From: Novosphingobium malaysiense | Lineage (GTDB): Bacteria > Pseudomonadota > Alphaproteobacteria > Sphingomonadales > Sphingomonadaceae | DNA: 64,000 nt | Assembly: GCF_000802225.1 (NCBI RefSeq) | Contig: NZ_JTDI01000007.1 | Coordinates: 248,001-312,000 of the forward strand | Direction of reading: 5' to 3' | Part shown: in pieces, positions 1 through 9,916 of the stretch | Position numbering within the stretch: the stretch's first letter is position 1 | How the letters are laid out: each line of letters starts with the position of its first letter | Translations under genes and position numbers: made by a program | The notes under the pieces: model-generated | The model's database searches: none | The model's input: only the letters and a program-made list of their open reading frames with translations | What the model was told of the DNA's origin: nothing

Positions 1-633
1 GACGGCATCGCCGATGACCACCGGCTCGGTCAGGGCCATCTGGAAGCCGGCGATCAGCGACTTGAGCGCGGGCTGGGCTGCGGCGCCCACGGCCAGGCCG
101 GCCAGGCCGGCCGAGGCCACCAGCGTCACGCCGATGTCGCGCACGCCGGGGATCGAGAGCATCATCAGGCCCACGGTGACGAAGACGATCACGAACGTGG
201 CGATGCGCCCGAAGATCGACAGGCGCGTGCGCCGCCGCCGGTTGCGGCGGTTGTCCGCCATCGAGATGTCGTTGCGCAGGATCATCGCATCGACGAAGGC
301 ATTGAGGATCGCCACCGCCATCCAGCCGATCATGGCCGGCATCACGAGCGTGCCGATCCGCGACCACACCGCATCCAGCGCCGGCGTCTCGCGCGCAGCG
401 AGAACCACGCCCAGCGCGATCAGCGCCCAGCGCGTCGGCCGGGCGAGACGCTTCACCACGAGATTGTCGGAATCGCTTTGGCTGGCCCGGGCAAAGCGGC
501 GCAGCGCGCGGAACAGAATGCGATGGACGACAAGCGCCACGATCACCGCAACGGCGGCAATCACAACTGCGACGATCGTCTGCTCCAGCCAGTGGGGCAG
601 ATCGCCGGTCACCTGTCTGAGAAGGTCGACCAT
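1..633 (-). CDS. MscS-family small-conductance mechanosensitive channel (3' end beyond the window edge)
   Basis: Inner-membrane channel protein that opens under membrane tension to release solutes. About 211 N-terminal residues are visible on the minus strand from an ATG at 633; the C-terminus lies beyond position 1. Hydrophobic stretches lie near residues 18-38, 75-115 and 140-160. A Gly/Ala-rich segment follows (GLAGLAVGAAAQPALKSL), matching the pore-lining TM3 of MscS with its alternating Gly and Ala. A basic Asn/Arg-rich loop separates the second and third hydrophobic regions. It starts 55 bases after the polA stop on the same strand, so co-transcription is possible. The family is clear; which MscS subtype cannot be said without the C-terminus. 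Confidence 0.85.
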   Translation of the reverse strand, partial: MVDLLRQVTGDLPHWLEQTIVAVVIAAVAVIVALVVHRILFRALRRFARASQSDSDNLVVKRLARPTRWALIALGVVLAARETPALDAVWSRIGTLVMPAMIGWMAVAILNAFVDAMILRNDISMADNRRNRRRRTRLSIFGRIATFVIVFVTVGLMMLSIPGVRDIGVTLVASAGLAGLAVGAAAQPALKSLIAGFQMALTEPVVIGDAV

Positions 634-688
634 CCGTGTGAAACTATGCTGCAATGCAACAAGTTCCGCCAGAGCTAATTTTTCCCGA

Positions 689-3544
689 TCAGTGGGCGGC
701 GCCCCAGCTCGCCCCCGAGCCGATTTCGACACCCAGCGGGACGTCCAGTCGGACGGCGGGTAGTGCCGCCTCGGCCATCACCCGCTCGATCACCGGTGAC
801 GCCGCCGCGACGTCGCTTTCCGGCAATTCGAACACCAGTTCGTCGTGGACCTGCAGCAACATCTTCACATCGGGCAGCCCGGCCTCCGCCAGCGCGGGGC
901 CCATGCGGGCCATGGCGCGCTTGATGATGTCCGCGCAGGTGCCCTGGATCGGCGCGTTGATCGCGGCGCGTTCGCTGCCCTGCCGCTCCGCGCCGTTCTT
1001 GGAATTGATGCGCGGGAACCAGGTCTTTCGGCCGAACAGCGTTTCCGAATAGCCGCGCTCGCGCACCTGCTCGAGCGTTTCGTGGATATAACGCTGGATG
1101 CCCGGGAACCGCTCGAAATAGCGATCGATCATCGCCTGTGCCTCGTCCGGATCGACGCCGAGACGCCCGGCCAGGCCCCATCGCGAGATACCGTAGAGGA
1201 TGGCGAAGTTGATCGTCTTGGCGCGCCCGCGCGTGTCGCGGTCGACGGTGCCGAACATCTCGGTCGCGGTGCGCGCGTGGATGTCCTCGCCCTTGGCGAA
1301 CGCTTCCTTGAGGCTCGGCACGTCGGCCATGTGCGCGGCAAGGCGCAGTTCGATCTGCGAATAGTCGGCCGAGAGCAGGACATTGCCCGGCTCGGCAACG
1401 AAGCACTCGCGGATCTCGCGGCCGATCTCGGTGCGGATCGGGATGTTCTGGAGGTTGGGCTCGGTCGAAGAAAGGCGCCCGGTCTGCGCGCCGACCAGCG
1501 AATAGCTGGTGTGGACGCGGCCCGTATCGGGATTGATCGCGGCCTGCAGCGCCTCGGTATAGGTCGAGCGCAGCTTGGAGAGCTGGCGCCATTCGAGGAC
1601 CTTGGTAGCGACCTCCGCGCCTTCTCCCGCCAGCTTTTCCAGCACCGCCTGATCGGTGGAATACTGGCCGGACTTGCCCTTGCGTCCGCCCTTGTAGCCC
1701 ATCTTGTCGAAAAGGATCTCGCCCAGCTGCTTGGGGCTGCCGATGGTGAATTCCTGCCCGCAGCAGGTGTAGATCTCCTGCTCGAGGGCGCCGAGCGCCT
1801 CGGCGAACTGGCTGGACAGGTGCGCCAGCCGGTCGCGGTCGACCTTGATGCCGTGCCGCTCCATCTGCGCGACGACGGGGATCAGCGGGCGGTCGACCCG
1901 CTCGTATATCCGGGTGCCGCCCTCCTCGCTAAGCCGCGGCTTGAGCACCGAATGCAGGCGCCAGGTCACGTCCGCATCCTCGGCCGCGTATTCGGTCGCG
2001 CGGTCGAGCGGGACTTCGCCGAAGGGGATCGCCTTCTTGCCGGTGCCGCAGATCTCCTTGAAGGTCAGCGTCGTGTGGCCGAGATGGCGTTCGGACAGCT
2101 CGTCCATGCCGTGTCCGCCGCCAATGCCGTCCATCGACCGGCCGGCATCGAGATCGAAGCTGACGATCATCGTGTCGTCGATCGGCGCCACTTCAATGCC
2201 ATGACGGGCCAGCACGTTGAGGTCGTACTTGATGTTCTGGCCGACCTTGAGCACCGCATCGCTTTCCAGCAGCGGCTTGAGCCTTGCCAGCGCGTTGTCC
2301 AGCGCCACCTGCTCGGGCTTTTCGGCGAACATGTCGGTGCCGCCGTGGCTGAGCGGAATGTAGCAGGCCTGATTGGGGCCCACGGCCATGGAAATACCGG
2401 CCAGATCGGCGCGCATTGCATCGAGCGCCGAAGTCTCGGTATCGATGGCGACCATCCGGGCCTGGGCGGCGCGGGCGATCCACTGGTCCAGCGCGGCCTC
2501 GGTCGTGATGCATTCATAAGCCGAGCGGTCCACCGCCGGCATGTCGGGCAGGGGCTGGCGCGATGCGCCCTCGCTCGGGCCGGCTGCGGCCGTGACCGGC
2601 TTGGCGGGGTTGAGCTGGGTCGTGTTGGCGGGGCTGCCGGTGCCGGTCTCCAGCCGCTTGAGCAGGCTGGTGAAGCCGTGCTTGCCCAGAAAGGCGGCCA
2701 GCGGCTCCGGCGGGATCGCATCGAGCTTGAATGCGTCGATGTCCAGCGGAAGGTTGCAGTCCTCCTTGAGCGTGACCAGCACCTTGGAAAGGCGCGCCTG
2801 TTCGGCCTGTTCGATCAGCCGTTCCTGCAGCTTCGATTTCTTCATCGCCGGCGCGGCGGCGAGCGCGGTTTCGAGGTCCCCGTGCTCCTGGATCAGCTTG
2901 GTCGCGGTCTTGGGGCCGACGCCGTAGACGCCGGGCACGTTATCGACCGAGTCTCCCATCAGCGCCAGCACGTCGCCCACCTTTTCGGGCGGAACGCCGA
3001 ACTTCTCGATCACTTCGGGAATGTCGATACGCTGGTTCTTCATCGTATCGAGCATGTCGATGCAGCCGCCCTCGACGCCGTCGTGCGGCTCGGCGCACTT
3101 GCCGACCAGCTGCATCAGGTCCTTGTCGGACGAGACGATGGTGACGTCCCAGCCGCGCCGCGTCGCCTCGCGGGCGTAGGAAGCGATCAGGTCGTCGGCC
3201 TCGAAGCCCTGCTCCTCGATGCAGGGCAACGAAAAGGCGCGGGTCGCGTCGCGGATGAGCGGGAACTGGGGAACGAGGTCCTCGGGTGGCGGCGGTCGGT
3301 TGGCCTTGTAGTCCTCGTAGATCTCGTTGCGGAAGGATTCGCTGCCGGCATCGAGGATCACTGCCAGATGCGTGGGCCCGTCGGCCTTGTTGAGATCCTC
3401 GGCCAGCTTCCACAGCATCGTCGTATAGCCGTAGACGGCCCCCACGGGGGTCCCTTCCGGGTCCGTCAGCGGCGGCAGGCGGTGATAGGCGCGGAAGATG
3501 TAGGCCGAACCGTCGACGAGGTAGAGATGCTGCTTGGGCTCCAT
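689..3544 (-). CDS. polA: DNA polymerase I
   Basis: Repair and Okazaki-fragment polymerase of about 951 residues, the normal length. The N-terminal 5'-3' nuclease begins at MEPKQHLYLVDGSAYIFRA. The 3'-5' exonuclease is intact, with DTETS at about residues 368-372 and a later QNIKYDLN motif, so proofreading is probably retained. The polymerase domain has SADYSQIELR and, about 50 residues from the end, QVHDELVFE. The ATG at 3544 is preferred because the family start aligns there; an in-frame upstream start at 3598 would add 18 unconserved residues. It is followed by the mechanosensitive channel gene. Confidence 0.97.
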   Translation of the reverse strand: MEPKQHLYLVDGSAYIFRAYHRLPPLTDPEGTPVGAVYGYTTMLWKLAEDLNKADGPTHLAVILDAGSESFRNEIYEDYKANRPPPPEDLVPQFPLIRDATRAFSLPCIEEQGFEADDLIASYAREATRRGWDVTIVSSDKDLMQLVGKCAEPHDGVEGGCIDMLDTMKNQRIDIPEVIEKFGVPPEKVGDVLALMGDSVDNVPGVYGVGPKTATKLIQEHGDLETALAAAPAMKKSKLQERLIEQAEQARLSKVLVTLKEDCNLPLDIDAFKLDAIPPEPLAAFLGKHGFTSLLKRLETGTGSPANTTQLNPAKPVTAAAGPSEGASRQPLPDMPAVDRSAYECITTEAALDQWIARAAQARMVAIDTETSALDAMRADLAGISMAVGPNQACYIPLSHGGTDMFAEKPEQVALDNALARLKPLLESDAVLKVGQNIKYDLNVLARHGIEVAPIDDTMIVSFDLDAGRSMDGIGGGHGMDELSERHLGHTTLTFKEICGTGKKAIPFGEVPLDRATEYAAEDADVTWRLHSVLKPRLSEEGGTRIYERVDRPLIPVVAQMERHGIKVDRDRLAHLSSQFAEALGALEQEIYTCCGQEFTIGSPKQLGEILFDKMGYKGGRKGKSGQYSTDQAVLEKLAGEGAEVATKVLEWRQLSKLRSTYTEALQAAINPDTGRVHTSYSLVGAQTGRLSSTEPNLQNIPIRTEIGREIRECFVAEPGNVLLSADYSQIELRLAAHMADVPSLKEAFAKGEDIHARTATEMFGTVDRDTRGRAKTINFAILYGISRWGLAGRLGVDPDEAQAMIDRYFERFPGIQRYIHETLEQVRERGYSETLFGRKTWFPRINSKNGAERQGSERAAINAPIQGTCADIIKRAMARMGPALAEAGLPDVKMLLQVHDELVFELPESDVAAASPVIERVMAEAALPAVRLDVPLGVEIGSGASWGAAH

Positions 3545-3765
3545 GGCGAAAGCCCTAGCAGCGCCGGACCGCGTCGTCAGCAGGCGAGTGCGCTGCAAAC
3601 TTTTGCATCGGCCGGGAACCCGCAGCCATCCACTGCGTTGGGGCCGCTATGCTTGAAACGCTGCGCCGTCGTGATTACTCCTCTGCCACAGCCCGCCATC
3701 AGGCTGGACAATCGACGCGGCGTTTCGCCGAAAGATCACATCCGCAAACGAGGGAAAACTGAAAG

Positions 3766-4089
3766 ATGCGCAAGATCCTTATCGCTACCGCCGCCATTGG
3801 CGCCATTTCGCTGGCCGCATGCTCGGAACAGACCCAGGATACCACCGAAGCCGCCGCTTCCTCGGCCGCCGATGACATGGGCGATTACGCCAGCGATGCC
3901 GGCGACGCGATGGATAACGCGGGCGATGCCATGGCCGGTGCGGCCAACGACGCTGCCAATGCCGCCGACGACGCTGCCAACAACGCCGCCGACGCTGCCG
4001 CCAACGCAGCGGACGCCGCCGAAAATGCCGCGAACGACGCCGCCAACGAAATGGCCGACCACACCGACAGCAATCCCAACACCAACTGA
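3766..4089 (+). CDS. Ala/Asp/Asn-rich low-complexity lipoprotein
   Basis: A 107-residue protein with a short basic start, a hydrophobic segment and a lipobox (LAAC) at residues 16-19, so it should be lipid-anchored after signal peptidase II cleavage. The mature part is almost entirely Ala, Asp, Asn and Glu in irregular AADDAANNAADAA-type repeats. It is strongly acidic and likely helical, resembling the long Ala-rich helices of Lpp-like or late-embryogenesis-like proteins. A purine-rich stretch (gggaaaactgaaag) precedes the ATG. A terminator follows. No catalytic residue is visible. The function is unknown; an envelope spacer or stress protein is only a guess. Confidence 0.75.
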   Translation: MRKILIATAAIGAISLAACSEQTQDTTEAAASSAADDMGDYASDAGDAMDNAGDAMAGAANDAANAADDAANNAADAAANAADAAENAANDAANEMADHTDSNPNTN

Positions 4090-4097
4090 GCCTGACC

Positions 4098-4124
4098 GGT
4101 TCGGGATCTTCGCGGTCCCGAACC
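4098..4124. repeat. Intergenic hairpin after the lipoprotein gene
   Basis: A perfect 9-bp inverted repeat, GGTTCGGGA and TCCCGAACC with a 9-base loop, lies just after the lipoprotein stop. No T-run follows, so alone it is not a classical terminator. It may stabilise the 3' end or assist the stronger hairpin 32 bases downstream. Confidence 0.5.
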
Positions 4125-4155
4125 AGCCGGCCCGCCCGATCCGATCGGGCATGAC

Positions 4156-4188
4156 AAAAGCGCCCCGAAACGGATTCGGGGCGCTTTT
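4156..4188. terminator. Bidirectional rho-independent terminator between convergent genes
   Basis: A 14-bp perfect stem (AAAAGCGCCCCGAA with TTCGGGGCGCTTTT) and a 5-base loop, with A-rich and T-rich ends, so it can act in both directions. It sits between the plus-strand lipoprotein gene and the minus-strand beta-lactamase-like gene, which converge here. Confidence 0.85.
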
Positions 4189-4239
4189 CCTATTGGTTCG
4201 TCCTGCCAAGCCGTGCGGATGAATGAACCGCCGCGGCGT

Positions 4240-5298
4240 TTACCGCGAGGCCGTGCGGAAGTTGCGGCCTTCCGATTCATAGCCATCGTACAAGGTGCGG
4301 GCGATGCGGGCGATGCGGGCCTCGCGCGCGGGGCGGCTGCCCTGGCCGGTGACGTAGATGGCCACGGCGAAGACGCGGCCGTCGGCCGTCTCGACAATGC
4401 CGATATCGCTCGAGGTGTTATGCAGCGAGCCTGTCTTGTGCAGGAGCTGGACGTCGTCGGGAAGGCCTGCGCGGATGCGGCGCTTGCCGGTCACGCAGCG
4501 GCTCATCGTATCGAGCAGGATCTTGCGGCTCGAAGGGCTCAGCCACTTGCCCTGGTAAAGCCCGCTCAGCAGCTTGACCATCGCCATCGGCGTCGCGCTG
4601 TCGCGCTTGTCGATCACCTGCGCGGGATCGATCGCCCCGTCGTCACGCACCAGCGTGGCGATGTCGCGGTCGATGTGCCAGTCCTCGATCCCGGCACGGC
4701 GAACCCACTCGTTGACGGCCGAAGGACCGCCGACGACCTTGAGCAGGGCATCGGTCGCATAGTTGTTGGAACGGGTAAGCATCAGTTCCATCAGCCGCTC
4801 GGCCGACATGTACGCGCCCGGACGAACCGGGGCGACGGGGGTCGAGAACGGCGCAGAACTTACCGGAATCATCAGCGGAAATTCGCTCGTCAGGCTCCAC
4901 TTGCCCTTGTCCACCCCTTCCAGGAAGGTGGCGGCGATGGCGACCTTGCTGGTGCTCGCCATGGGGAAGCGCTGATCGCCCAGCACGTCGAGTTCGCGTC
5001 CCGTGGCAAGGTCGATGGCCGCAACGCCGATACGTCCCTGCGAGGCCTCCGCGACCGACGCGAGCTGCTGGCCCAGCGGCGTGGAATAGGTGCGCGGTCC
5101 GCGCAGCTCGGTACCGAAAAGCGAATCGAATGTGTTCTGGACCTCGACCACCTGCTGCGTGGGCTGCGCCACGGGGGTGATCTGCTCTGCTTGTGCGGGC
5201 GCGCACGTCAGCGCCGCTGCGGCCGACATGGCCATCAGTCCGATGAAGCGTTTGGTGCCGGTCCGGCACCGCGTGAAGAGGTTAGCTGCCCCGGTCAT
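4240..5298 (-). CDS. Exported serine beta-lactamase-fold protein lacking the deacylation residues
   Basis: A 352-residue protein of the class A beta-lactamase/transpeptidase fold. A signal peptide ends near AQA-EQ (residue 38). Visible active-site motifs are S115-T-S-K118 (nucleophile and base), S177-N-N (SDN-like) and K288-T-G. The omega-loop region reads IDRDIATLV (209-217) where true class A enzymes have LDRxEPELN, so the deacylating Glu166 and Asn170 equivalents appear to be Ile and Val. Inference: it may acylate on a beta-lactam or peptide but turn over slowly, as penicillin-binding proteins do. The start at 5298 could instead be Met22 or Met24. It is separated from groEL by a terminator and palindromes. 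Confidence 0.85.
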   Translation of the reverse strand: MTGAANLFTRCRTGTKRFIGLMAMSAAAALTCAPAQAEQITPVAQPTQQVVEVQNTFDSLFGTELRGPRTYSTPLGQQLASVAEASQGRIGVAAIDLATGRELDVLGDQRFPMASTSKVAIAATFLEGVDKGKWSLTSEFPLMIPVSSAPFSTPVAPVRPGAYMSAERLMELMLTRSNNYATDALLKVVGGPSAVNEWVRRAGIEDWHIDRDIATLVRDDGAIDPAQVIDKRDSATPMAMVKLLSGLYQGKWLSPSSRKILLDTMSRCVTGKRRIRAGLPDDVQLLHKTGSLHNTSSDIGIVETADGRVFAVAIYVTGQGSRPAREARIARIARTLYDGYESEGRNFRTASR

Positions 5299-5427
5299 GC
5301 AGTCCCCGTTTTAGATTTGTCCGTTTTCCGGGAGGTTAACGCGGCGGTCACAAAATTCCAGCGATGCGCGACGAACTGCAGGGCGCGCGCGGTAATTACA
5401 GGAAATCGTACAATTCTGTCCCGGCCA

Positions 5428-5442
5428 GGTTCGATTCGAACC
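5428..5442. repeat. Inverted repeat upstream of the beta-lactamase-like gene
   Basis: GGTTCGA-T-TCGAACC, extended on both sides by GGCC-type pairing, lies 130 bases before the start of the beta-lactamase-like gene. It could be an operator or a structured RNA element; the sequence alone does not decide. Confidence 0.4.
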
Positions 5443-5475
5443 GGCCACTTCTGCACACAAGAGTAGGATTTGCGC

Positions 5476-5493
5476 GAATCGGGGCCCCGATTC
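5476..5493. repeat. Perfect 18-bp palindrome between groEL and the beta-lactamase-like gene
   Basis: GAATCGGGGCCCCGATTC is an uninterrupted palindrome with no loop bases, which favours a dimeric-protein binding site over an RNA hairpin. It lies 20 bases beyond the groEL terminator, in the promoter region of the beta-lactamase-like gene. Confidence 0.5.
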
Positions 5494-5513
5494 GGGTCCC
5501 GAGTCGCCGATGC

Positions 5514-5544
5514 AAAAAGGGCCAGGGATCGCTCCCCGGCCCTT
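5514..5544 (-). terminator. groESL operon terminator
   Basis: On the minus strand, AAGGGCC plus GGGGA pairs with TCCCT plus GGCCCTT and runs into a T-tract. It begins 33 bases after the groEL stop, as expected for the end of groESL. Confidence 0.8.
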
Positions 5545-5576
5545 CGCATGTTCGTCGGATAGACGGCGTAGTCGGC

Positions 5577-7229
<1,653 letters not shown>

Positions 7230-7252
7230 TTCGAATTCCTTTTCTCATCGTC

Positions 7253-7272
7253 ATCCCAGCGAAGGCTGGGAT
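7253..7272. repeat. REP-like hairpin between groES and groEL
   Basis: ATCCCAGC-gaag-GCTGGGAT, preceded by gtc, resembles short dispersed repeats I recall from sphingomonad genomes. It lies 24 bases upstream of the groEL start within the intercistronic RNA. It could affect mRNA processing or groEL translation. I see no second copy in this window. Confidence 0.65.
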
Positions 7273-7352
7273 CGCGGGCTGCTTGCGCTGCCCTATCGAG
7301 GTTCAGTCAAATTCCTGAGATCCTGACCTTCGCCAGGATGTCCGCGATCGCC

Positions 7353-7637
7353 TCAGGCGATCACGCCCAGGATGTCGCTTTCCTTCATGATCAGCAGGTC
7401 TTCGCCGTCGACCTTGACTTCGGTGCCCGACCACTTGCCGAACAGCACGCGGTCACCCACCTTGACGTCGAGGGCCTGGACCTTGCCGTCGACAACGGCG
7501 CCGTTACCGGCAGCGACGATTTCGCCCTCGGCGGGCTTTTCCTTGGCGCTGTCGGGAATGATGATACCGCCGGCCGTCTTTTCTTCGGCCTCAACGCGGC
7601 GCACGAGAACACGGTCGTGCAGCGGACGGAATGCCAT
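7353..7637 (-). CDS. groS: Co-chaperonin GroES (Hsp10)
   Basis: A 94-residue co-chaperonin that forms the heptameric lid of GroEL. The sequence MAFRPLHDRVLVRRVEAEEKTAGGI has the mobile loop (EEKTAGGIIIPD) and the conserved end (LIMKESDILGVI). The ATG at 7637 is chosen over an in-frame extension to 7703, because the longer version would run into the CIRCE operator. It is first in the groESL operon. Confidence 0.98.
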   Translation of the reverse strand: MAFRPLHDRVLVRRVEAEEKTAGGIIIPDSAKEKPAEGEIVAAGNGAVVDGKVQALDVKVGDRVLFGKWSGTEVKVDGEDLLIMKESDILGVIA

Positions 7638-7676
7638 GGGATTCTCCCTATATCCTACGAACACAAAAAACTGGGA

Positions 7677-7703
7677 TTGGCACTCTCGGATAGGGAGTGC
7701 CAA
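7677..7703 (-). promoter_or_regulatory. CIRCE operator for HrcA upstream of groES
   Basis: TTGGCACTC, 9 bases, then GAGTGCCAA form a perfect inverted repeat. It differs from the CIRCE consensus (TTAGCACTC-N9-GAGTGCTAA) by one symmetric base per arm. It lies at or just downstream of the predicted transcription start and 40 bases ahead of groES, the usual place for HrcA repression. hrcA is not in the window. Confidence 0.93.
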
Positions 7704-7711
7704 CGGCGGCG

Positions 7712-7740
7712 GATATGGTCTCGCCCCCGAAGAGCGTCAA
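7712..7740 (-). promoter_or_regulatory. Predicted groESL promoter
   Basis: On the minus strand, TTGACG, a 17-base spacer and CATATC place the start at about 7705, directly before CIRCE. A C precedes the -35, giving CTTGAC, so a heat-shock sigma factor is also possible. The -10 is weak. Confidence 0.6.
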
Positions 7741-7760
7741 GCGGTCCTCGCAGAAAAAAT

Positions 7761-9191
7761 TTAGCTGAGGTTCAGGTCCGCGACGAGCCGGTCCCGATGC
7801 GGGACAGCCGGGACCTCGCCGGGCCGGTAGAACCGGTCGCGCCTGTGCCAGCGCACGAGCAGCAGCGCGGCGGCGACGGTCAGGCCCACCGCGAGTCCGA
7901 TCCACACGCCCACGCCGCCCACCGGGGTATAGAGGCCCAGTACCACCGACGTGCCGAAACCCGCCAGCCAGTAGCCGAACAGCGCGATCATCATCGGCAC
8001 GCGCGTGTCCTGGATGCCACGCAGCACGCCTGCCGCGACGGCCTGCAGGCCGTCCGAGAGCTGGAAGATCGCGCAGACGAACAGGTAGCTCAGGGCATAG
8101 CCGACCATGGCGGCATTGGCCGGGGCCGAAACGTCGATATAGGCGGACAGGATCAGCCGCGGCACGGCCAGCAGGGCCAGCGCCGACACACTCATGAACA
8201 CCATGCCGATAAGGATCGCCGCCCAGCCGGCATGGCCCACCCCCTCGCGGTTGCCGCTGCCGTAGTGGTAACCCACGCGGATGGTCGCGGCCTGGCCGAT
8301 GCCGAAGGGTACCTGAAAGGCGAAGGCGCCGATCTGCAAGGCGATGGTATGCGCGGCAAGCTGCGCCTCGCCCACCCGGCCCATGACGAAGGCCGCGCCG
8401 GAGAACAGCCCGCCCTCGGCGATCAGCGTGCCGGCGATCGGCAGGCCCAGCATGAGCATCTGGTTCATGCGCTGCCATTCGGTGCGCCACCAGCGGCCGA
8501 AGACATGGAACCGGCGCAAGTTGCGGTCCCAGGCGATGGCCGCGACATAGGCGACGACCGTGCTCGAGGCGGTGATGATGCTCGCCAGCGCGGCGCCGGT
8601 CAGCCCCAGCGCCGGCGCGCCGAAATGGCCGAAGACGAGCGCGTAGTCGCCGACGATGTTGACGAGGATCGAGGCCGCCGTGATCGCCGTCGCGAAGACC
8701 GGACGGCCCAGCGCGGACACGAAAGTGCGCAGCACGTTGGCCACCGCCATCGGTACCATCGCGACGGACAGCAGGGCGAGGAACGATCCGCCCTGCCGCG
8801 CCAGCTGCGGCTCCTGCCCGGTCGCCAGCATGAACTCGGTCGAGAACTGGCACAGCGCGATACCAGCCACCCCGAGCCCGACCGCCAGCCACAGCGCCAT
8901 GCGGGTGGTGCGGCGCACTTCGCGCACGGCATTGTGCCGCCGGCCCAGCTCGGCCGCGATCAGCGGCGCGCAGGCACTCGTCACGCCGTTGAGCCCCATC
9001 ATCAGCACGGCAATGATCGCCACCGCCAGGCTCGAGGCGGCGAGCGCCTGCTGCCCCAGGCGCGCGACGAACATCACGTCGGTCGCGAACACCGCCATCT
9101 GCAGCAGGTTGGCGAGCGCCAGGGGCCCCGCGAGGCGCAGGGTGGCGGCCAGTTCCAGCCGGAAGGGAGAAGATTCGGACGCGGGCGCCAT
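7761..9191 (-). CDS. MATE-family multidrug/cation antiporter
   Basis: A 476-residue inner-membrane exporter, the normal length for the family, with about 12 hydrophobic segments in two similar halves. The N-terminal half holds RLAGPLALANLLQMAVFATDVMFVARLG, typical of NorM-type MATE transporters. Such proteins expel toxic cations or drugs using Na+ or H+ gradients; the substrate here cannot be inferred. It follows the groESL promoter region in the opposite direction of travel and stands alone. Confidence 0.92.
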   Translation of the reverse strand: MAPASESSPFRLELAATLRLAGPLALANLLQMAVFATDVMFVARLGQQALAASSLAVAIIAVLMMGLNGVTSACAPLIAAELGRRHNAVREVRRTTRMALWLAVGLGVAGIALCQFSTEFMLATGQEPQLARQGGSFLALLSVAMVPMAVANVLRTFVSALGRPVFATAITAASILVNIVGDYALVFGHFGAPALGLTGAALASIITASSTVVAYVAAIAWDRNLRRFHVFGRWWRTEWQRMNQMLMLGLPIAGTLIAEGGLFSGAAFVMGRVGEAQLAAHTIALQIGAFAFQVPFGIGQAATIRVGYHYGSGNREGVGHAGWAAILIGMVFMSVSALALLAVPRLILSAYIDVSAPANAAMVGYALSYLFVCAIFQLSDGLQAVAAGVLRGIQDTRVPMMIALFGYWLAGFGTSVVLGLYTPVGGVGVWIGLAVGLTVAAALLLVRWHRRDRFYRPGEVPAVPHRDRLVADLNLS

Positions 9192-9370
9192 GGCGCGCGA
9201 GCCCTAGGCGGATCGGTACCGACACGGAAGCGTTTTCGCCCGGATCGCCGCGCATTTTCGCCGCGTGCAGGCGTTAAGCCGTTTTTCCGCAACAGGCATG
9301 TTGGGCCCTATCAACGGCTTCCTTTTACCGCCGGCATATAATACCCCCTGCCCACCAAGGAGGACGTCGC

Positions 9371-9916
9371 ATGAATTTCAGGACTATCGCGGTCATCTTG
9401 CCCTATGCGTTGCTGGCTGCCTGCGGCGGATCGAGCTCCAGTCAGGAAGCGGCGACTCCCGCGGCGGAAACGGCGAGCACTGAAGCCGCGATCTCCACCG
9501 AGGCAGCCGCTCCCGTGGAAGCCTCCGCTACCGAAACGACGGCGCCCGTTGCCGATCCCAGCCCCGCGACAACGCCGGCCCCGGCGCCAGAGCCGACGCC
9601 GGTCGCGACCACCCAGGTTGCCGCCGCCACGCCGCCGCCGGCCTTCGCCGTGTGCCGCGCCTGCCACTCGGTCGAACCCGGCAAGAACGGCGTTGGCCCC
9701 ACGCTTCATGGCATCTTCGGCAGCAAGGCGGGCGAGGTGCCGGGCTACAACTTCAGTCCGGCGCTGGCGAAGTCCGGCATCGTCTGGGATCGCGCCGCGC
9801 TCGACACCTGGCTGCAGGGTCCGATGAAGATGGTGCCGGGCACCAAGATGGTCATCGCCGTTCCCGATGCAGGCAAGCGCGAAGCGATCATCGACTACCT
9901 CGAAACGCTCAAGTGA
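9371..9916 (+). CDS. Lipid-anchored class I cytochrome c
   Basis: A 181-residue electron carrier. The signal peptide ends in a lipobox (LLAAC, Cys18), so the protein is probably anchored by a lipid. A roughly 70-residue linker rich in Ala, Pro, Thr and Glu follows. The C-terminal cytochrome domain binds one haem through C95-R-A-C98-H99, with Met160 (GTKM) as the likely second axial ligand. It resembles the small c2/CycM type that carries electrons to terminal oxidases. An aggagg site precedes the ATG. The stop overlaps the next gene by 4 bases. Confidence 0.92.
   Translation: MNFRTIAVILPYALLAACGGSSSSQEAATPAAETASTEAAISTEAAAPVEASATETTAPVADPSPATTPAPAPEPTPVATTQVAAATPPPAFAVCRACHSVEPGKNGVGPTLHGIFGSKAGEVPGYNFSPALAKSGIVWDRAALDTWLQGPMKMVPGTKMVIAVPDAGKREAIIDYLETLK

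Noticed and set aside
845..4222. A 1125-codon open frame on the plus strand opposite polA
   Set aside because: It is the antisense of polA, kept open by GC-rich codon bias, and it has no recognisable motif; polA motifs are all on the minus strand.
5401..5445. A GTTCGATTC string that resembles a tRNA T-loop
   Set aside because: It lies inside a perfect inverted repeat (GGTTCGATTCGAACC); no acceptor, D or anticodon stem can be folded around it.
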